Positions 26,947-35,735 of a DNA stretch of 64,000 bases are shown here, piece after piece (the first letter of the stretch is position 1; the number at the start of each line of letters is the position of its first letter). The notes below the pieces were generated by a model that made no database searches, was not told the origin of the DNA, and saw only the letters and a program-made list of their open reading frames with translations. The translations under genes were made by a program, and so were the position numbers. Source of the DNA: SHWB01 sp050246875 (GTDB lineage: Bacteria > Pseudomonadota > Alphaproteobacteria > UBA6615); assembly GCA_050246875.1 (NCBI GenBank), contig JBFWVF010000005.1:333011-397010 (forward strand), given 5' to 3'.

Positions 26947-27327
26947 ATGACCGACGCCGCCCTGCCCGGCGACCCGACGAACGCCCCCGGCGCGATGCCC
27001 GGGGCGGTTTCGCTGAGCCCGTCGGCCGTCACGCGCCTGCGCGAACTGCTCGCCGCCGAGGGCCGCGACGACCTGATGCTGCGCATCGCCGTCAATGGCG
27101 GCGGCTGCTCCGGCTTCACCTACAGTTTCTCGTTCGACGACGCGGTCAATTCCGACGACCGCACCTATGCCCAGGACGGGCTGACCGTGGTGGTCGACGA
27201 AGCCTCGCTCGACCTCGTCGGCGGTTCGGTCGTCAACTACGTCGAGACCCTTGGCGCCGCCGCCTTCCGCCTCGACAATCCCAACGCCACGGCATCCTGC
27301 GGCTGCGGCTCGTCCTTCGCGGTCTGA
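26947..27327 (+). CDS. erpA: Iron-sulfur cluster insertion protein ErpA (A-type carrier)
   Basis: A 126-residue HesB/IscA-family carrier that hands Fe-S clusters to apoproteins. The three cluster cysteines are present in GGGCSGF and the C-terminal CGCGSSF. VVDEASLDLVGGSVVNYVETL is typical of ErpA. The N-terminal 20 residues are a variable extension; a second ATG at 26995 would remove it. Confidence 0.93.
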   Translation: MTDAALPGDPTNAPGAMPGAVSLSPSAVTRLRELLAAEGRDDLMLRIAVNGGGCSGFTYSFSFDDAVNSDDRTYAQDGLTVVVDEASLDLVGGSVVNYVETLGAAAFRLDNPNATASCGCGSSFAV

Positions 27328-27349
27328 TCCCCTGCACATCGATTGTTTT

Positions 27350-27368
27350 CCTCTCCCTATGGGAGAGG
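27350..27368. terminator. Short hairpin after erpA
   Basis: Perfect stem CCTCTCCC / GGGAGAGG with loop TAT between erpA and xth, with no T-run after it. It may be a weak terminator or a repeat-type element; its role is unsure. Confidence 0.35.
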
Positions 27369-27414
27369 AGGCCGATGAGTGGAGAATCCCGCTTCCGGCC
27401 GCTAGGCTCGCGCC

Positions 27415-28197
27415 ATGAAGATCGCCGCCTGGAACGTCAATTCGATCCGTGCCCGCCTGCCCAACGTGCTGGACTGGCTGCGCGAAGCCGCGCCCGACGT
27501 GGTCCTGCTGCAGGAGATCAAGACCACCGAGGACACCTTCCCGCGCCTCGAGATCGAGGACCTCGGCTACACCTGCGCCATCAACGGCCAGAAGACCTAC
27601 AACGGCGTCGCCATCCTCTCGAAGTACCCGATGGAGGACGTGAAGCGCGGCCTGCCCGGCGGCGACGGCGACGATCACGCGCGCTGGATCGAGGCGTGGG
27701 TCGACGCGCGCGACGGCGGCGTCCGCGTCGCCTCGCTTTATCTGCCCAACGGCAACCCGGTCGGCACCGACAAGTTCGCCTACAAGCTGGCGTGGATGGA
27801 CCGCCTCGCCGCCTATTCGCGCGACCTGCTGGCGGCCGAGGAGCCGCTGGTGCTGGGTGGCGACTGGAACGTCATCCCGGCCGACGGCGACTGCCACGAC
27901 CCTGCCGCCTGGGCCGGCGATGCGCTGGCCCAGCCGGACTCGCGGCGGCGTTTCCGCGCCCTCGTGAACAGCGGCTTCACCGAGGCGTGGCGCGCGCTGC
28001 ACGACGAGCAGCACATCTACACCTTCTGGGACTACCAGGCCGGCGCCTACCAGAAGGACCACGGCATTCGCATCGACCACCTGCTGCTGTCGCCTCAGGC
28101 CGCCGACCGGCTGGTTGGCTGCGAGATCGACCGCGGTCCGCGCGCGAAGCCCAAGGCGTCGGACCACACGCCGGTGTGGTGCGAGTTGCGGGACTGA
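27415..28197 (+). CDS. xth: Exodeoxyribonuclease III
   Basis: A 260-residue AP endonuclease / 3'-5' exonuclease of base-excision repair. The EEP fold motifs are MKIAAWNVNSIRARL, LLQEIKTTEDTFP, LVLGGDWNVIPADGDCHDP and, at the C-terminus, KASDHTPVWCEL with the catalytic Asp-His. Length is normal. Its stop lies three bases from the stop of the convergent TPM gene. Confidence 0.95.
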   Translation: MKIAAWNVNSIRARLPNVLDWLREAAPDVVLLQEIKTTEDTFPRLEIEDLGYTCAINGQKTYNGVAILSKYPMEDVKRGLPGGDGDDHARWIEAWVDARDGGVRVASLYLPNGNPVGTDKFAYKLAWMDRLAAYSRDLLAAEEPLVLGGDWNVIPADGDCHDPAAWAGDALAQPDSRRRFRALVNSGFTEAWRALHDEQHIYTFWDYQAGAYQKDHGIRIDHLLLSPQAADRLVGCEIDRGPRAKPKASDHTPVWCELRD

Positions 28198-28200
28198 CGG

Positions 28201-28824
28201 CTACAGCTCGATCAGGTGATCGGGCAGGCGGTTCGGCGCGTCAGGCCGATTGGGGTAGTGCGTCGCCATGACGTCGGTACAGGCGGCGACGGCGGCCTCG
28301 AAGCCCTCGACCACCCTGCCCGCCTTCACCGCCGCAACGAAGTCGGCGACGATCCTCTCCCATACCGCGTTGTCGAGGTGGCGCTGCAGGCCGCTGTCGG
28401 CGGTGATCTCGACGTAGCGCTCGCCGAGCGACACGAACAGCATGACGGCGTTGCGCTCCGGCGTGTCGGCGAGGCCGAGATCGAGGAACGCCTTGCGCGC
28501 CAGAAGATGCGCGCGGGCATGGCGCATGCCACGCGGCACGACCATGAGACGCAGCGGCGTCCAGTGGATGGCCGCCGCCAGCACGACGAACAGCACCGCC
28601 TGGCCTTCGAACAGTTCGACGGCCGTGACCTCGATGCCGTGCGGCAGGGCGACGAACAGGCCGCCGAGCAGCAGCGCCGCGACGGCGGCGACGAGCGTGG
28701 CGATAGTGCGGTAGCCGTCGGCCTGCTTCGCCAGCACACAGACGAACTCGCCGCTGGTCTTGCCCTCGGCCGCCGCGACGGTGGCGCGGAGGCGGTCGCG
28801 CTGGGCTTGCGTGAGTGTCGTCAT
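28201..28824 (-). CDS. TPM-domain membrane protein (short form)
   Basis: A 207-residue protein with an N-terminal half-domain EGKTSGEFVCVLAK, two TM helices (about 40-60 and 70-88), and the C-terminal TPM (YgcG/TLP18.3) portion NAVMLFVSLGERYVEITADSGL and VVEGFEAAVAACTDVMA. TPM proteins act as phosphatases in plants and have unclear envelope roles in bacteria. It starts four bases after the larger TPM gene and is third in the lemA operon. Confidence 0.8.
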   Translation of the reverse strand: MTTLTQAQRDRLRATVAAAEGKTSGEFVCVLAKQADGYRTIATLVAAVAALLLGGLFVALPHGIEVTAVELFEGQAVLFVVLAAAIHWTPLRLMVVPRGMRHARAHLLARKAFLDLGLADTPERNAVMLFVSLGERYVEITADSGLQRHLDNAVWERIVADFVAAVKAGRVVEGFEAAVAACTDVMATHYPNRPDAPNRLPDHLIEL

Positions 28825-28827
28825 GGC

Positions 28828-29703
28828 CTACCAGCCCCCCGAGGCGCCGCCGCCGCCGAAGCCGCCGCCTCCGCCGGAGAAGCCGCCGCCCGAGCCGCCG
28901 AAACCGCCGCTGCCGAAGCCGCCATGTCCGCCGAGGATGCCGCCGAGGGCGGCGCCGGAGGCGAGCGAGCCGAAGCCGCCGCGGCGCATCATGCGCTGCC
29001 GCCGGCGGCTGCGCGTGCGCAGCGTCATGAAGATGACGAGGATGACGAGGAAGACCCAGAACCCCGCCGGCACGCCGCGCCGTTCGCGTTCGACCGCGCG
29101 CGGGATGCCCTCGCCCGCGACCCCGAGTGTGGCGGCGATGGCCGCGACGCCGGCGCGGACGCCCTCGACCATGCGGCCGTCGCGGAAGGCCGGCAGGATG
29201 TCCGTCTCGATGATCTGCCGCGAGCGCGCGTCGGTCAGCGCCCCTTCGAGGCCGTAGCCGACCTCGATGCGGACCTTGCGCTCCTCGGGCGCAACGATCA
29301 GCAGCGCGCCGTTGTCCTTGCCCTGCTGGCCGATGCCCCAGGCACGGCCGAGCCGGTAGCCGTAGTCCTCGATGCTGGTGCCCTGCAGTGACGGCAGCGT
29401 CGCCACCACCACCTGCGCGCCGGACTGGCGCTCGATCGCTTCCAGCATCCGGGCGATGTCGGCCTCGGCCTGCTCGGGCAGCAGGCTGGCGGCATCGACG
29501 ACGCGGCCGGTGAGCGGCGGAAACGATAGCTGCGCCGCGGCGGGGACGGCGGCGGCTAGGAACAGGAGGAGCAAGACGGCGAAAAGGCGTGCCAGGACGC
29601 CTCGCCTTTCGACAGGCTCAGGGTGAGGCGTCCTTGTGGCGGCGCTTCCAGTCGGCCTCATCCTGAGCCTGTCGAAGGATGGGGCCGCGACAAAGCGCAT
29701 CAT
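28828..29703 (-). CDS. TPM-domain (YgcG family) secreted/anchored protein with repeat-derived N-terminus
   Basis: A 291-residue protein: hydrophobic signal helix near residues 40-60 (LFAVLLLLFLAAAVPAAAQ), TPM domain (TGRVVDAASLLPEQAEADI ... DNGALLIVAPEERKVRIEVGYGLEG), a TM helix (GFWVFLVILVIFMTL) and a Gly-rich tail with repeating GGGFGG, the typical YgcG layout. The first about 40 residues are odd: they are the translation of two inverted REP-like repeats (PSFDRLRMR and PHPEPVERR). Two ATGs at 29703/29700 follow the lemA stop closely. No start codon exists between the repeats and the signal helix except an ATG inside the first repeat, so the repeats seem to be translated. Confidence 0.8.
   Translation of the reverse strand: MMRFVAAPSFDRLRMRPTGSAATRTPHPEPVERRGVLARLFAVLLLLFLAAAVPAAAQLSFPPLTGRVVDAASLLPEQAEADIARMLEAIERQSGAQVVVATLPSLQGTSIEDYGYRLGRAWGIGQQGKDNGALLIVAPEERKVRIEVGYGLEGALTDARSRQIIETDILPAFRDGRMVEGVRAGVAAIAATLGVAGEGIPRAVERERRGVPAGFWVFLVILVIFMTLRTRSRRRQRMMRRGGFGSLASGAALGGILGGHGGFGSGGFGGSGGGFSGGGGGFGGGGASGGW
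29595..29633. repeat. REP-like palindromic repeat R3 (inside a coding region)
   Basis: Palindrome with arms GGACGCCTC / GAGGCGTCC around the shared core TCGACAGGCTCAGG. It lies within the N-terminal coding part of the YgcG-type TPM gene. Confidence 0.85.
29656..29684. repeat. REP-like palindromic repeat R4 (inside a coding region)
   Basis: Fourth copy, arms CCTCATCCT / AGGATGGGG around GAGCCTGTCGA, inverted relative to R3 and 22 bases away. Together they repeat the inverted-pair arrangement of R1/R2. Confidence 0.85.
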
Positions 29704-29711
29704 GCCCACCC

Positions 29712-30350
29712 CTACTTCGCGTCCGAGCCGAAGTTGACGCGCGGCGCCTGCTCGGCGCCCGGCGTGGTGGCCGTGAAGTTGGCCTTCACCACGGCGTCGG
29801 GATAGAGAATCGCGGCGATCCAGCGGCCGGGAATGGTGCGCAGGTTGGTGTTGTAAGCCTGCACGGCGGTGATGTAGTCGCGCCGCGCCACGGCGATGCG
29901 GTTCTCGGTGCCCTCGAGCTGCGACTGCAGGGCGAGGAAGTTCTGGTTCGACTTGAGGTCGGGATAGCGCTCGACCGTCACCATCAGGCGCGACAGGGCC
30001 GAGCCGAGGGCGCCCTGGTTCTGCTCGAACAGCTTCAGCGCCTCGGGGTTCTCGGTGATGTTCGCCGGCAGCTGCATGCGGCCGACGCTGGCGCGCGCCT
30101 CGGTGACGGCGGTCAGCACCTCGCGCTCCTGCGCGGCGAAGCCCTTCACCGTCTCGACCAGATTGGGGATGAGGTCGGCGCGGCGCTGGTACTGGTTCTC
30201 GACCTGCGCCCACGCGGCCGTGACCTGCTCGTCGAGGCGCGGTACGGCGTTGATGTCGCACGCCGCCAGCACGAACAGCAGCGGCGCCAGCAGCGCGAGG
30301 CGCCACGGGCGGCGGGACGGGACGGCGGGCATGGCGGCGGCGAGGTTCAT
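29712..30350 (-). CDS. lemA: LemA family lipoprotein
   Basis: A 212-residue LemA protein. Residues 1-37 form a lipoprotein signal with lipobox VLAAC; the mature helical domain has the family pattern AWAQVENQYQRRADLIPNLVETVKGFAAQEREVL and LKLFEQNQGALGSALSRLMVTVERYPDLKSNQNF. Function is unknown, though LemA is often cotranscribed with TPM/YgcG proteins, as here. The ATG at 30350 is chosen because it places the lipobox correctly; a longer frame would add 60 unrelated residues. Confidence 0.92.
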   Translation of the reverse strand: MNLAAAMPAVPSRRPWRLALLAPLLFVLAACDINAVPRLDEQVTAAWAQVENQYQRRADLIPNLVETVKGFAAQEREVLTAVTEARASVGRMQLPANITENPEALKLFEQNQGALGSALSRLMVTVERYPDLKSNQNFLALQSQLEGTENRIAVARRDYITAVQAYNTNLRTIPGRWIAAILYPDAVVKANFTATTPGAEQAPRVNFGSDAK

Positions 30351-30500
30351 GACGGGCTTCCCTTGCGCGGCCGGATCGCCGGCCTTCTCAACATGGGGTC
30401 CGGCGGCCGGCGTTTCCAGCCGCCGGCGGGACGGCACTGGCGCCGAGTCCGGAACCCTTCGCATAGTGCCGCGCACCCGTCCGGGCGAGGAGGCAGCGCG

Positions 30501-30824
30501 ATGGCGTTCTACGAACTGCGGCAGTACCACATCCGCAAGGGCAAGATGAGGACGTGGCTGAAGCTGATGGAGGGCGAGATCATCCCCTTCCAGATCGCCA
30601 AGGGCATGGTCGTCTGCGGCAGCTTCCAGGGCGAGAGCGACCCGACCGTCTATGTCTGGCTGCGGCGCTTCGACAGCGAGGCCGAGCGCAAGAAGCTCTA
30701 CAAGGCGGTCTACGAGGATCCGCGCTGGCTCAAGGAGTTCGCGCCCAAGGTCTACAAGCTGCTCGACCGCGAGAAGACCCAGGTGCAGCGCATCGTGCCG
30801 ACGAAGAAGTCGAGCGTGCAGTAG
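30501..30824 (+). CDS. NIPSNAP family protein
   Basis: A 107-residue ferredoxin-like alpha-beta barrel protein. It starts MAFYELRQYHIRKGKM, the NIPSNAP signature, and continues with EGEIIPFQIAKGMVVCGSF and VYVWLRRFDSEAERKKLYKAVY. A strong AGGAGG site lies eight bases before the ATG. The biochemical role of bacterial NIPSNAPs is not settled. It is a single gene, divergent from lemA and convergent with a LytM gene. Confidence 0.88.
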   Translation: MAFYELRQYHIRKGKMRTWLKLMEGEIIPFQIAKGMVVCGSFQGESDPTVYVWLRRFDSEAERKKLYKAVYEDPRWLKEFAPKVYKLLDREKTQVQRIVPTKKSSVQ

Positions 30825-30836
30825 GCCCCTGGCGCA

Positions 30837-31775
30837 TCACGGCACCGCAGCGGACGCCACGCGGTCGTCGCCGCCGTCGAAGACGGCGTGGTTCTGCCGG
30901 ACGGCACAGGCGAAGGGCCATACGAGCCTGGTGTCGCCGGGCACGAGGCGTCCGTCCGTCGTGCGATAGGGTATGGCCACGCGCTTGTCGGCGGCGGGCA
31001 GCGCGGCGAGATCCGCGCTGGCCAGCGTGCCGGCGCCGGCGTAGAGCGCCAGCGCGTCGGCCCAGTGCCCCTCGCCGCCCGGCACGAAGGCGCGGCCGGC
31101 GTAGTAGTCGGGCCTGGGGCTCCAGTAGGCCCCGAGGTGCAGGTGCGAGTGCCCGGCCTCGTCGTAGTGGCCGCCGGTCGTGCCGGTGACGCCGGCATGG
31201 GCGAGGTGCTCGCCCATCCGCACGCGTTGGCCGACCCGCAACGGCGGCAATTCGCGCAGGTGCTTGTAGACGGTCCAGGTCCACACGCCGAGGCCGGTGT
31301 CCTCGGGCGCGTGCATGAGGATCAGTTCGAGCCCGCCGATGCTCTCGCCTTCGCTCAGCGCGACGACGGTGCCGTCGGCGACGGCGAGGATCGACGTGCC
31401 CTCCGGCACGGGAATGTCCATGCCGCTGTGGCGGCCGCGATAGAAGCGCGGGCTGCGCTGCGAGCCGTCGCCACGCCGCGTCGTCGCGAAGGGCGAGTTC
31501 ATCGCCGGGCAATCGGCGTCGGCGGGATAGACGGCTTCGAGCCCGGTCGGCAGCAGCCCGCGCGCGCGCATCGCCTCGGCGTTGGTCCCGGTGGGCCGGA
31601 AACCCGGCAACGCCGCCGCGATCGCGGGGTCGGCGCCCGCCGGCAGTTCGACCGGCGGCGGTTCGGGCTGGTCGCGCGCGCCCGGCCCGAGCCGGCCACC
31701 GCCACGCTGGGCGGCGGCGTCCGTCGCAAACAGCAACGCAGCTACGGCAAGCGTGGCTACGGCGCTGGCGCGCAT
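30837..31775 (-). CDS. M23 (LytM) family metallopeptidase
   Basis: A 312-residue secreted protein with a signal peptide (residues 1-23, ending ATDAAAQ) and a C-terminal LytM domain. In contrast to the NlpD-like gene, its metal site looks complete: HSGMDIPVP supplies His and Asp, YKHLRELP and HSHLHLGAY the other histidines, so it can probably cleave peptidoglycan cross-links. The insertion of LILMHAPEDTGLGVWTW in the domain is unusual. Spaced two bases after ilvD on the same strand, an unlikely functional pairing. Confidence 0.85.
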   Translation of the reverse strand: MRASAVATLAVAALLFATDAAAQRGGGRLGPGARDQPEPPPVELPAGADPAIAAALPGFRPTGTNAEAMRARGLLPTGLEAVYPADADCPAMNSPFATTRRGDGSQRSPRFYRGRHSGMDIPVPEGTSILAVADGTVVALSEGESIGGLELILMHAPEDTGLGVWTWTVYKHLRELPPLRVGQRVRMGEHLAHAGVTGTTGGHYDEAGHSHLHLGAYWSPRPDYYAGRAFVPGGEGHWADALALYAGAGTLASADLAALPAADKRVAIPYRTTDGRLVPGDTRLVWPFACAVRQNHAVFDGGDDRVASAAVP

Positions 31776-31777
31776 CG

Positions 31778-33511
31778 CTACATCTCCGCGAACACGTGCG
31801 TCGCGGCCTTGGCGCCGGGATGGGTCACGGCGCCGTTGCGGGCATTGCCGACGGTGGCGGCGTATTTCCACAGCGTGCCGGAGTTGTGGTCGGTCGGGCG
31901 CGGCTTCCACGCCTTGCGGCGCTCGGCCAGTTCGGCCTCCGACAACTCGACATCCAGCGTACCCTTCTCGGCGTCGATGACGATCATGTCGCCATCCTTC
32001 AGCAGGCCGATCGGCCCGCCGACCGCGGCCTCGGGCCCGACATGGCCGACGCAGAAGCCGCGCGTGGCGCCGGAGAAACGGCCATCCGTGATGAGGGCGA
32101 CCTTCTCGCCGACGCCCTCGCCATAGAGCGCGGCCGTGGTCGCCAGCATCTCGCGCATGCCGGGACCGCCTTTCGGACCCTCGTAGCGGATGACGAAGAC
32201 ATCGCCGTCCTTGAACGTGTGGTCGAGCACGGCCTTGAGGGCATCTTCCTCGCGGTCGAAGCACAGGGCCGGGCCGCGGAACTTGAGGCGCTTCATGCCG
32301 GCGACCTTCACGATCGCGCCCTCGGGGGCAAGGTTGCCCTTGAGGCCGACGACGCCGCCGGTCGGCGAGATCGGCCGGCTGGTCGGGTAGACGACGTCCT
32401 GGTCGGTCGGGAACTTCACGTGCCCGTAGTTCTCGGCGAGCGTCTTGCCGGTGACCGTCAGGCAGTCGCCGTGCAGGAAGCCGCCGTCGAGCAGCGCCTT
32501 GATGACGATGGCGACGCCGCCGACGTCGTAGAGGTCCTTGGCCACGTACTTGCCGCCCGGCTTGAGGTCGGCGATGTAGGGCGTGCGCCGGAAGATCTCG
32601 CACACGTCCATCAGGTCGAAGTCGATGCCGGCCTCATGGGCGATGGCCGGCAGATGCAGGCCGGCGTTAGTCGAACCGCCGGTCGCGGCGACCACGACGG
32701 CGGCGTTCTCCAGCGCCTTGCGGGTGACGATCTGGCGCGGCCGCGGACCCGAGCGGATCAGTTCGACGACGGCGCGACCGCTTGCCTCGGCCCAGGCGTC
32801 GCGGCTCTCGAATGGCGCCGGGGCGCCGGCCGAGCCGGGCAGCGCGAGGCCCATCGCCTCGGAAACGCAGGCCATGGTGTTGGCGGTAAACTGACCTCCG
32901 CACGAGCCGGCCGAGGGACAGGCGACACTTTCGAGGAAGGCGAGGTCGGCGTCGCTCATCTTGCCGGCGGCGTGCGCGCCGACGCCTTCGAACACGTCGA
33001 CCACGGTGACGTCCTTGCCCTTGAACTTCCCGGGCAGGATCGAGCCGCCGTACATGAACACCGAGGGCACGTCGAGGCGCACCATGGCCATCATCAGGCC
33101 GGGCAGCGACTTGTCGCAGCCTGCCAGCCCGACGAGCGCGTCGTAGCAGTGGCCGCGCATGGTCAGCTCGACCGAATCGGCGATGACCTCGCGCGAGACC
33201 AGCGACGACTTCATGCCGTCATGGCCCATTGCGATGCCGTCGGTGACGGTGATGGTGGTGAACTCGCGCGGCGTGCCGCCGGCCTCGGCGACGCCGCGCT
33301 TGACGGCCTGCGCCTGGCGGGCGAGCGCGATGTTGCAGGGCGCGGCCTCGTTCCACGTCGACACGACGCCGACGAAGGGGCGCGCGATGTCCCGCTCGGT
33401 CATGCCCATGGCGTAGTAGTAGGAGCGATGCGGCGCGCTCGTCGGACCGACGCTGACATGCCGGCTCGGCAGCTTCGACTTGTCCCAACCGCCATTGCCC
33501 TGTCCGGCCAT
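31778..33511 (-). CDS. ilvD: Dihydroxy-acid dehydratase
   Basis: IlvD makes 2-oxo acids in valine/isoleucine synthesis using an Fe-S cluster. The 577-residue chain has the cluster cysteines in NEAAPCNIALARQ, LAGCDKSLPGLMMAM and CPSAGSCGGQFTANTM, and the C-terminal GRFSGATRGFCVGHVGPEA. I chose the ATG at 33511 with GGGAG eight bases upstream; an ATG at 33526 is the alternative. No other ilv genes are adjacent. Confidence 0.95.
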   Translation of the reverse strand: MAGQGNGGWDKSKLPSRHVSVGPTSAPHRSYYYAMGMTERDIARPFVGVVSTWNEAAPCNIALARQAQAVKRGVAEAGGTPREFTTITVTDGIAMGHDGMKSSLVSREVIADSVELTMRGHCYDALVGLAGCDKSLPGLMMAMVRLDVPSVFMYGGSILPGKFKGKDVTVVDVFEGVGAHAAGKMSDADLAFLESVACPSAGSCGGQFTANTMACVSEAMGLALPGSAGAPAPFESRDAWAEASGRAVVELIRSGPRPRQIVTRKALENAAVVVAATGGSTNAGLHLPAIAHEAGIDFDLMDVCEIFRRTPYIADLKPGGKYVAKDLYDVGGVAIVIKALLDGGFLHGDCLTVTGKTLAENYGHVKFPTDQDVVYPTSRPISPTGGVVGLKGNLAPEGAIVKVAGMKRLKFRGPALCFDREEDALKAVLDHTFKDGDVFVIRYEGPKGGPGMREMLATTAALYGEGVGEKVALITDGRFSGATRGFCVGHVGPEAAVGGPIGLLKDGDMIVIDAEKGTLDVELSEAELAERRKAWKPRPTDHNSGTLWKYAATVGNARNGAVTHPGAKAATHVFAEM

Positions 33512-33635
33512 CGCACGCACTCCCATGACGCCGGCGCCCCCGCCGGGCTGCCGCGGCCGCGAGCATAGCCACAAGCCCTGCCCGGTCAACGTCGCTGGCG
33601 CGACAGGACGGGGGCGGCAGCGCTAGACTTGATGT

Positions 33636-34880
33636 ATGGCAAGGCCGGCGACGCCCCTCCCCCGCCCCGCCCGGGGCTGGCCGCTGGCCGCCCTGCGGCG
33701 AGCGCTGACGCCGCCGCCGGAGCTGGCCGGGGCCGACCGGCGATTCGTCGCCATCACCCGCATCGGCGTCCTTCTCGGGCTGTGTTTCCACATGGCCTTC
33801 CTCGCCGTGTTCGCGGCCTTGGGCCTATGGATGCTGGCCGCTTTCAACCTGTTCAGCGTCGCTCTCTTCGCCGTCTGCATCGTGCTCGTGGCCCGCCGGA
33901 AGCTGACCGCGACGTTCTGGCTTGCCGGCTGCGAAGTCACCGCGCATGCCGTACTGGCGACGGCGTGGCTCGGTCTCGACGCCGGCTTCCAGTTCTACCT
34001 GCTGGTCCAGGCGGCGGTGGTCCTGCTGGCGCCGCTCTACACCTATCGCCAGCGCGTGACGGTAGCGCTGGGCTATGTCGCCATCCTGCTCGCGCTCGTC
34101 GCCTGGGCGGCGAACCACGAGCCACTCGCCGCCGTCGATCCGGGCTGGCTGCTCGTCTTCGGCCTCGGCAACCTGTCCGGGCTTGCGCTTGTCGCCGGCG
34201 CGATCGTGATGGTCTGGGTGGCGACGGTCGACCGCACCGAGCGGGCGCTGGAGGTGGAGTATGCGCGCTCGGAAAGCCTGCTCGCCAACATGATGCCGGC
34301 CGCCATCGCGGCGCGGCTGAAGGACGCCCCGGGGACCATCGCCGAGCGCTTCGAGAGCGCCACCGTGCTGTTCGCCGACATCGTCGATTTCACCGGCCTC
34401 GCCGGGCGCATGCCGGCGGACGCGCTGGTCCGGCTGCTCGACGAGGTCTTCTCGGCCTTCGACGCGCTGGTCGAGACACGCGGCCTGGAGAAGATCAAGA
34501 CCATCGGCGATGCCTATATGGTCGTCGCCGGCCTGCCGACGCCGCGCGACGACCATGCCGAGGCCATCGTCGACCTGGCCCGGGCCATGCTGATCGAAGC
34601 CGCAAGGCATCACGACGATACCGGGCAGCCCTTGCGCCTGCGCATCGGCGTAAATTCGGGCCGTGTCGTTGCCGGCGTCATCGGCCGGCGCAAGTTCGCC
34701 TACGATCTGTGGGGTGATACGGTGAACATGGCCGCACGGATGGAGAGCAGCGGCCTGCCGGGCGCGATCCAGCTCACGCAGGCGACCCGCGACCTGCTGC
34801 CAGCAACGTACCGAACGACGCCGCGCGGGCCGGTCGAGATCAAGGGCAAGGGACAGGTCGCGACCTGGCTGCTCGACTGA
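33636..34880 (+). CDS. Membrane class III adenylate/guanylate cyclase
   Basis: A 414-residue protein with six predicted TM helices between about residues 40 and 197 (a MASE-like sensory block) and a C-terminal class III cyclase domain. Metal aspartates are D248 in LFADIVDFTGL and D292 in KIKTIGDAYMVVAG; the transition-state and base-recognition part is RIGVNSGRVVAGVIG ... YDLWGDTVNMAARMES. The Lys and Asp around the purine pocket favour ATP, thus cAMP. It ends three bases from the stop of a diguanylate cyclase gene on the other strand. Confidence 0.9.
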   Translation: MARPATPLPRPARGWPLAALRRALTPPPELAGADRRFVAITRIGVLLGLCFHMAFLAVFAALGLWMLAAFNLFSVALFAVCIVLVARRKLTATFWLAGCEVTAHAVLATAWLGLDAGFQFYLLVQAAVVLLAPLYTYRQRVTVALGYVAILLALVAWAANHEPLAAVDPGWLLVFGLGNLSGLALVAGAIVMVWVATVDRTERALEVEYARSESLLANMMPAAIAARLKDAPGTIAERFESATVLFADIVDFTGLAGRMPADALVRLLDEVFSAFDALVETRGLEKIKTIGDAYMVVAGLPTPRDDHAEAIVDLARAMLIEAARHHDDTGQPLRLRIGVNSGRVVAGVIGRRKFAYDLWGDTVNMAARMESSGLPGAIQLTQATRDLLPATYRTTPRGPVEIKGKGQVATWLLD

Positions 34881-34883
34881 ACG

Positions 34884-35735
34884 CTAGCCGTGATCGACGA
34901 TGACGGTGTTGCGGCCGGCGTGCTTGGCCGCATAGAGGGCCTTGTCGGCCCGCGCGAACAGACGGTCGGTGCCTTCGCCTGAGCGGATCGCGACACCGAT
35001 CGAGACGGTGACGATGAACTCGCCGCTGTCGTGGCGTACCGGCGTCTCGGCGGCCGCGGTGCGGATGCGCTCGGCCACCAGCAGTGCCCCGGGCGCTTCG
35101 GTATCCGGCATGACAATGGCGAACTCCTCGCCGCCGAGACGGCCGACCAGATCGATCGTTCGCACGGCGCTGCGGCACAGGGCCGCGAAGGCATGCAGCG
35201 CGGCGTCGCCGGCGGCATGGCCGCGGGTATCGTTGACCCGCTTGAAATCGTCGAGGTCGAGCAGGAGCACGGCCAGCGGCCGGCCGTGGCGCTCGGCGCG
35301 CTTGACCTCGCGCTCCGACAGGTCGAGCAGATGGCGACGATTGGCGAGGCCGGTCAGCGCATCGATGGTGGCGAGCTGCTCCAGCTCGCGCGTCAGCGCC
35401 TCGCGCTGGGCAACCTCGCGCACCATCCGCCGGTTCAGAGCCGACAGCTCGCTGGTTTGCTCGGCTAGCCGCCTGTTGGCTGTCTGCAGGTCGAGCTGCA
35501 TGCGGTCCGACAGGCGCACGAGGCGGCGTTCCTCGGCGTAGCTGCGTCGCAGCGCTTCGGCGATGGCACGTAGACCGGCTGTCACCTCGACCTGCGCCAG
35601 CGGCGAGGCGCCGGTGCGCGCGGCGTCCTCCAGGCGATGCAGCAGGGCCTCGGTCTCGGCGAGGATGCGCTCCTCGTTGTCGAACAGGCTGTAGCCGGAC
35701 GTACCGGCGGCGGCGATCGGGGGCTGATCGGTCAC
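34884..35735 (-). CDS. siaD: SiaD-like diguanylate cyclase (coiled coil + GGDEF)
   Basis: A 283-residue c-di-GMP synthase. An N-terminal helical/coiled-coil stalk (about residues 55-122) precedes the GGDEF domain, with active site GRLGGEEFAIVM (GGEEF 201-205) and an intact product-inhibition I-site R192-x-x-D195 five residues before it. It has no TM helix, as in SiaD, which is activated by SiaC binding to the stalk. The GTG start at 35735 overlaps the siaC stop (GTGA). Identity as SiaD rests on the layout and operon, so the symbol is by analogy with Pseudomonas. Confidence 0.85.
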   Translation of the reverse strand: MTDQPPIAAAGTSGYSLFDNEERILAETEALLHRLEDAARTGASPLAQVEVTAGLRAIAEALRRSYAEERRLVRLSDRMQLDLQTANRRLAEQTSELSALNRRMVREVAQREALTRELEQLATIDALTGLANRRHLLDLSEREVKRAERHGRPLAVLLLDLDDFKRVNDTRGHAAGDAALHAFAALCRSAVRTIDLVGRLGGEEFAIVMPDTEAPGALLVAERIRTAAAETPVRHDSGEFIVTVSIGVAIRSGEGTDRLFARADKALYAAKHAGRNTVIVDHG

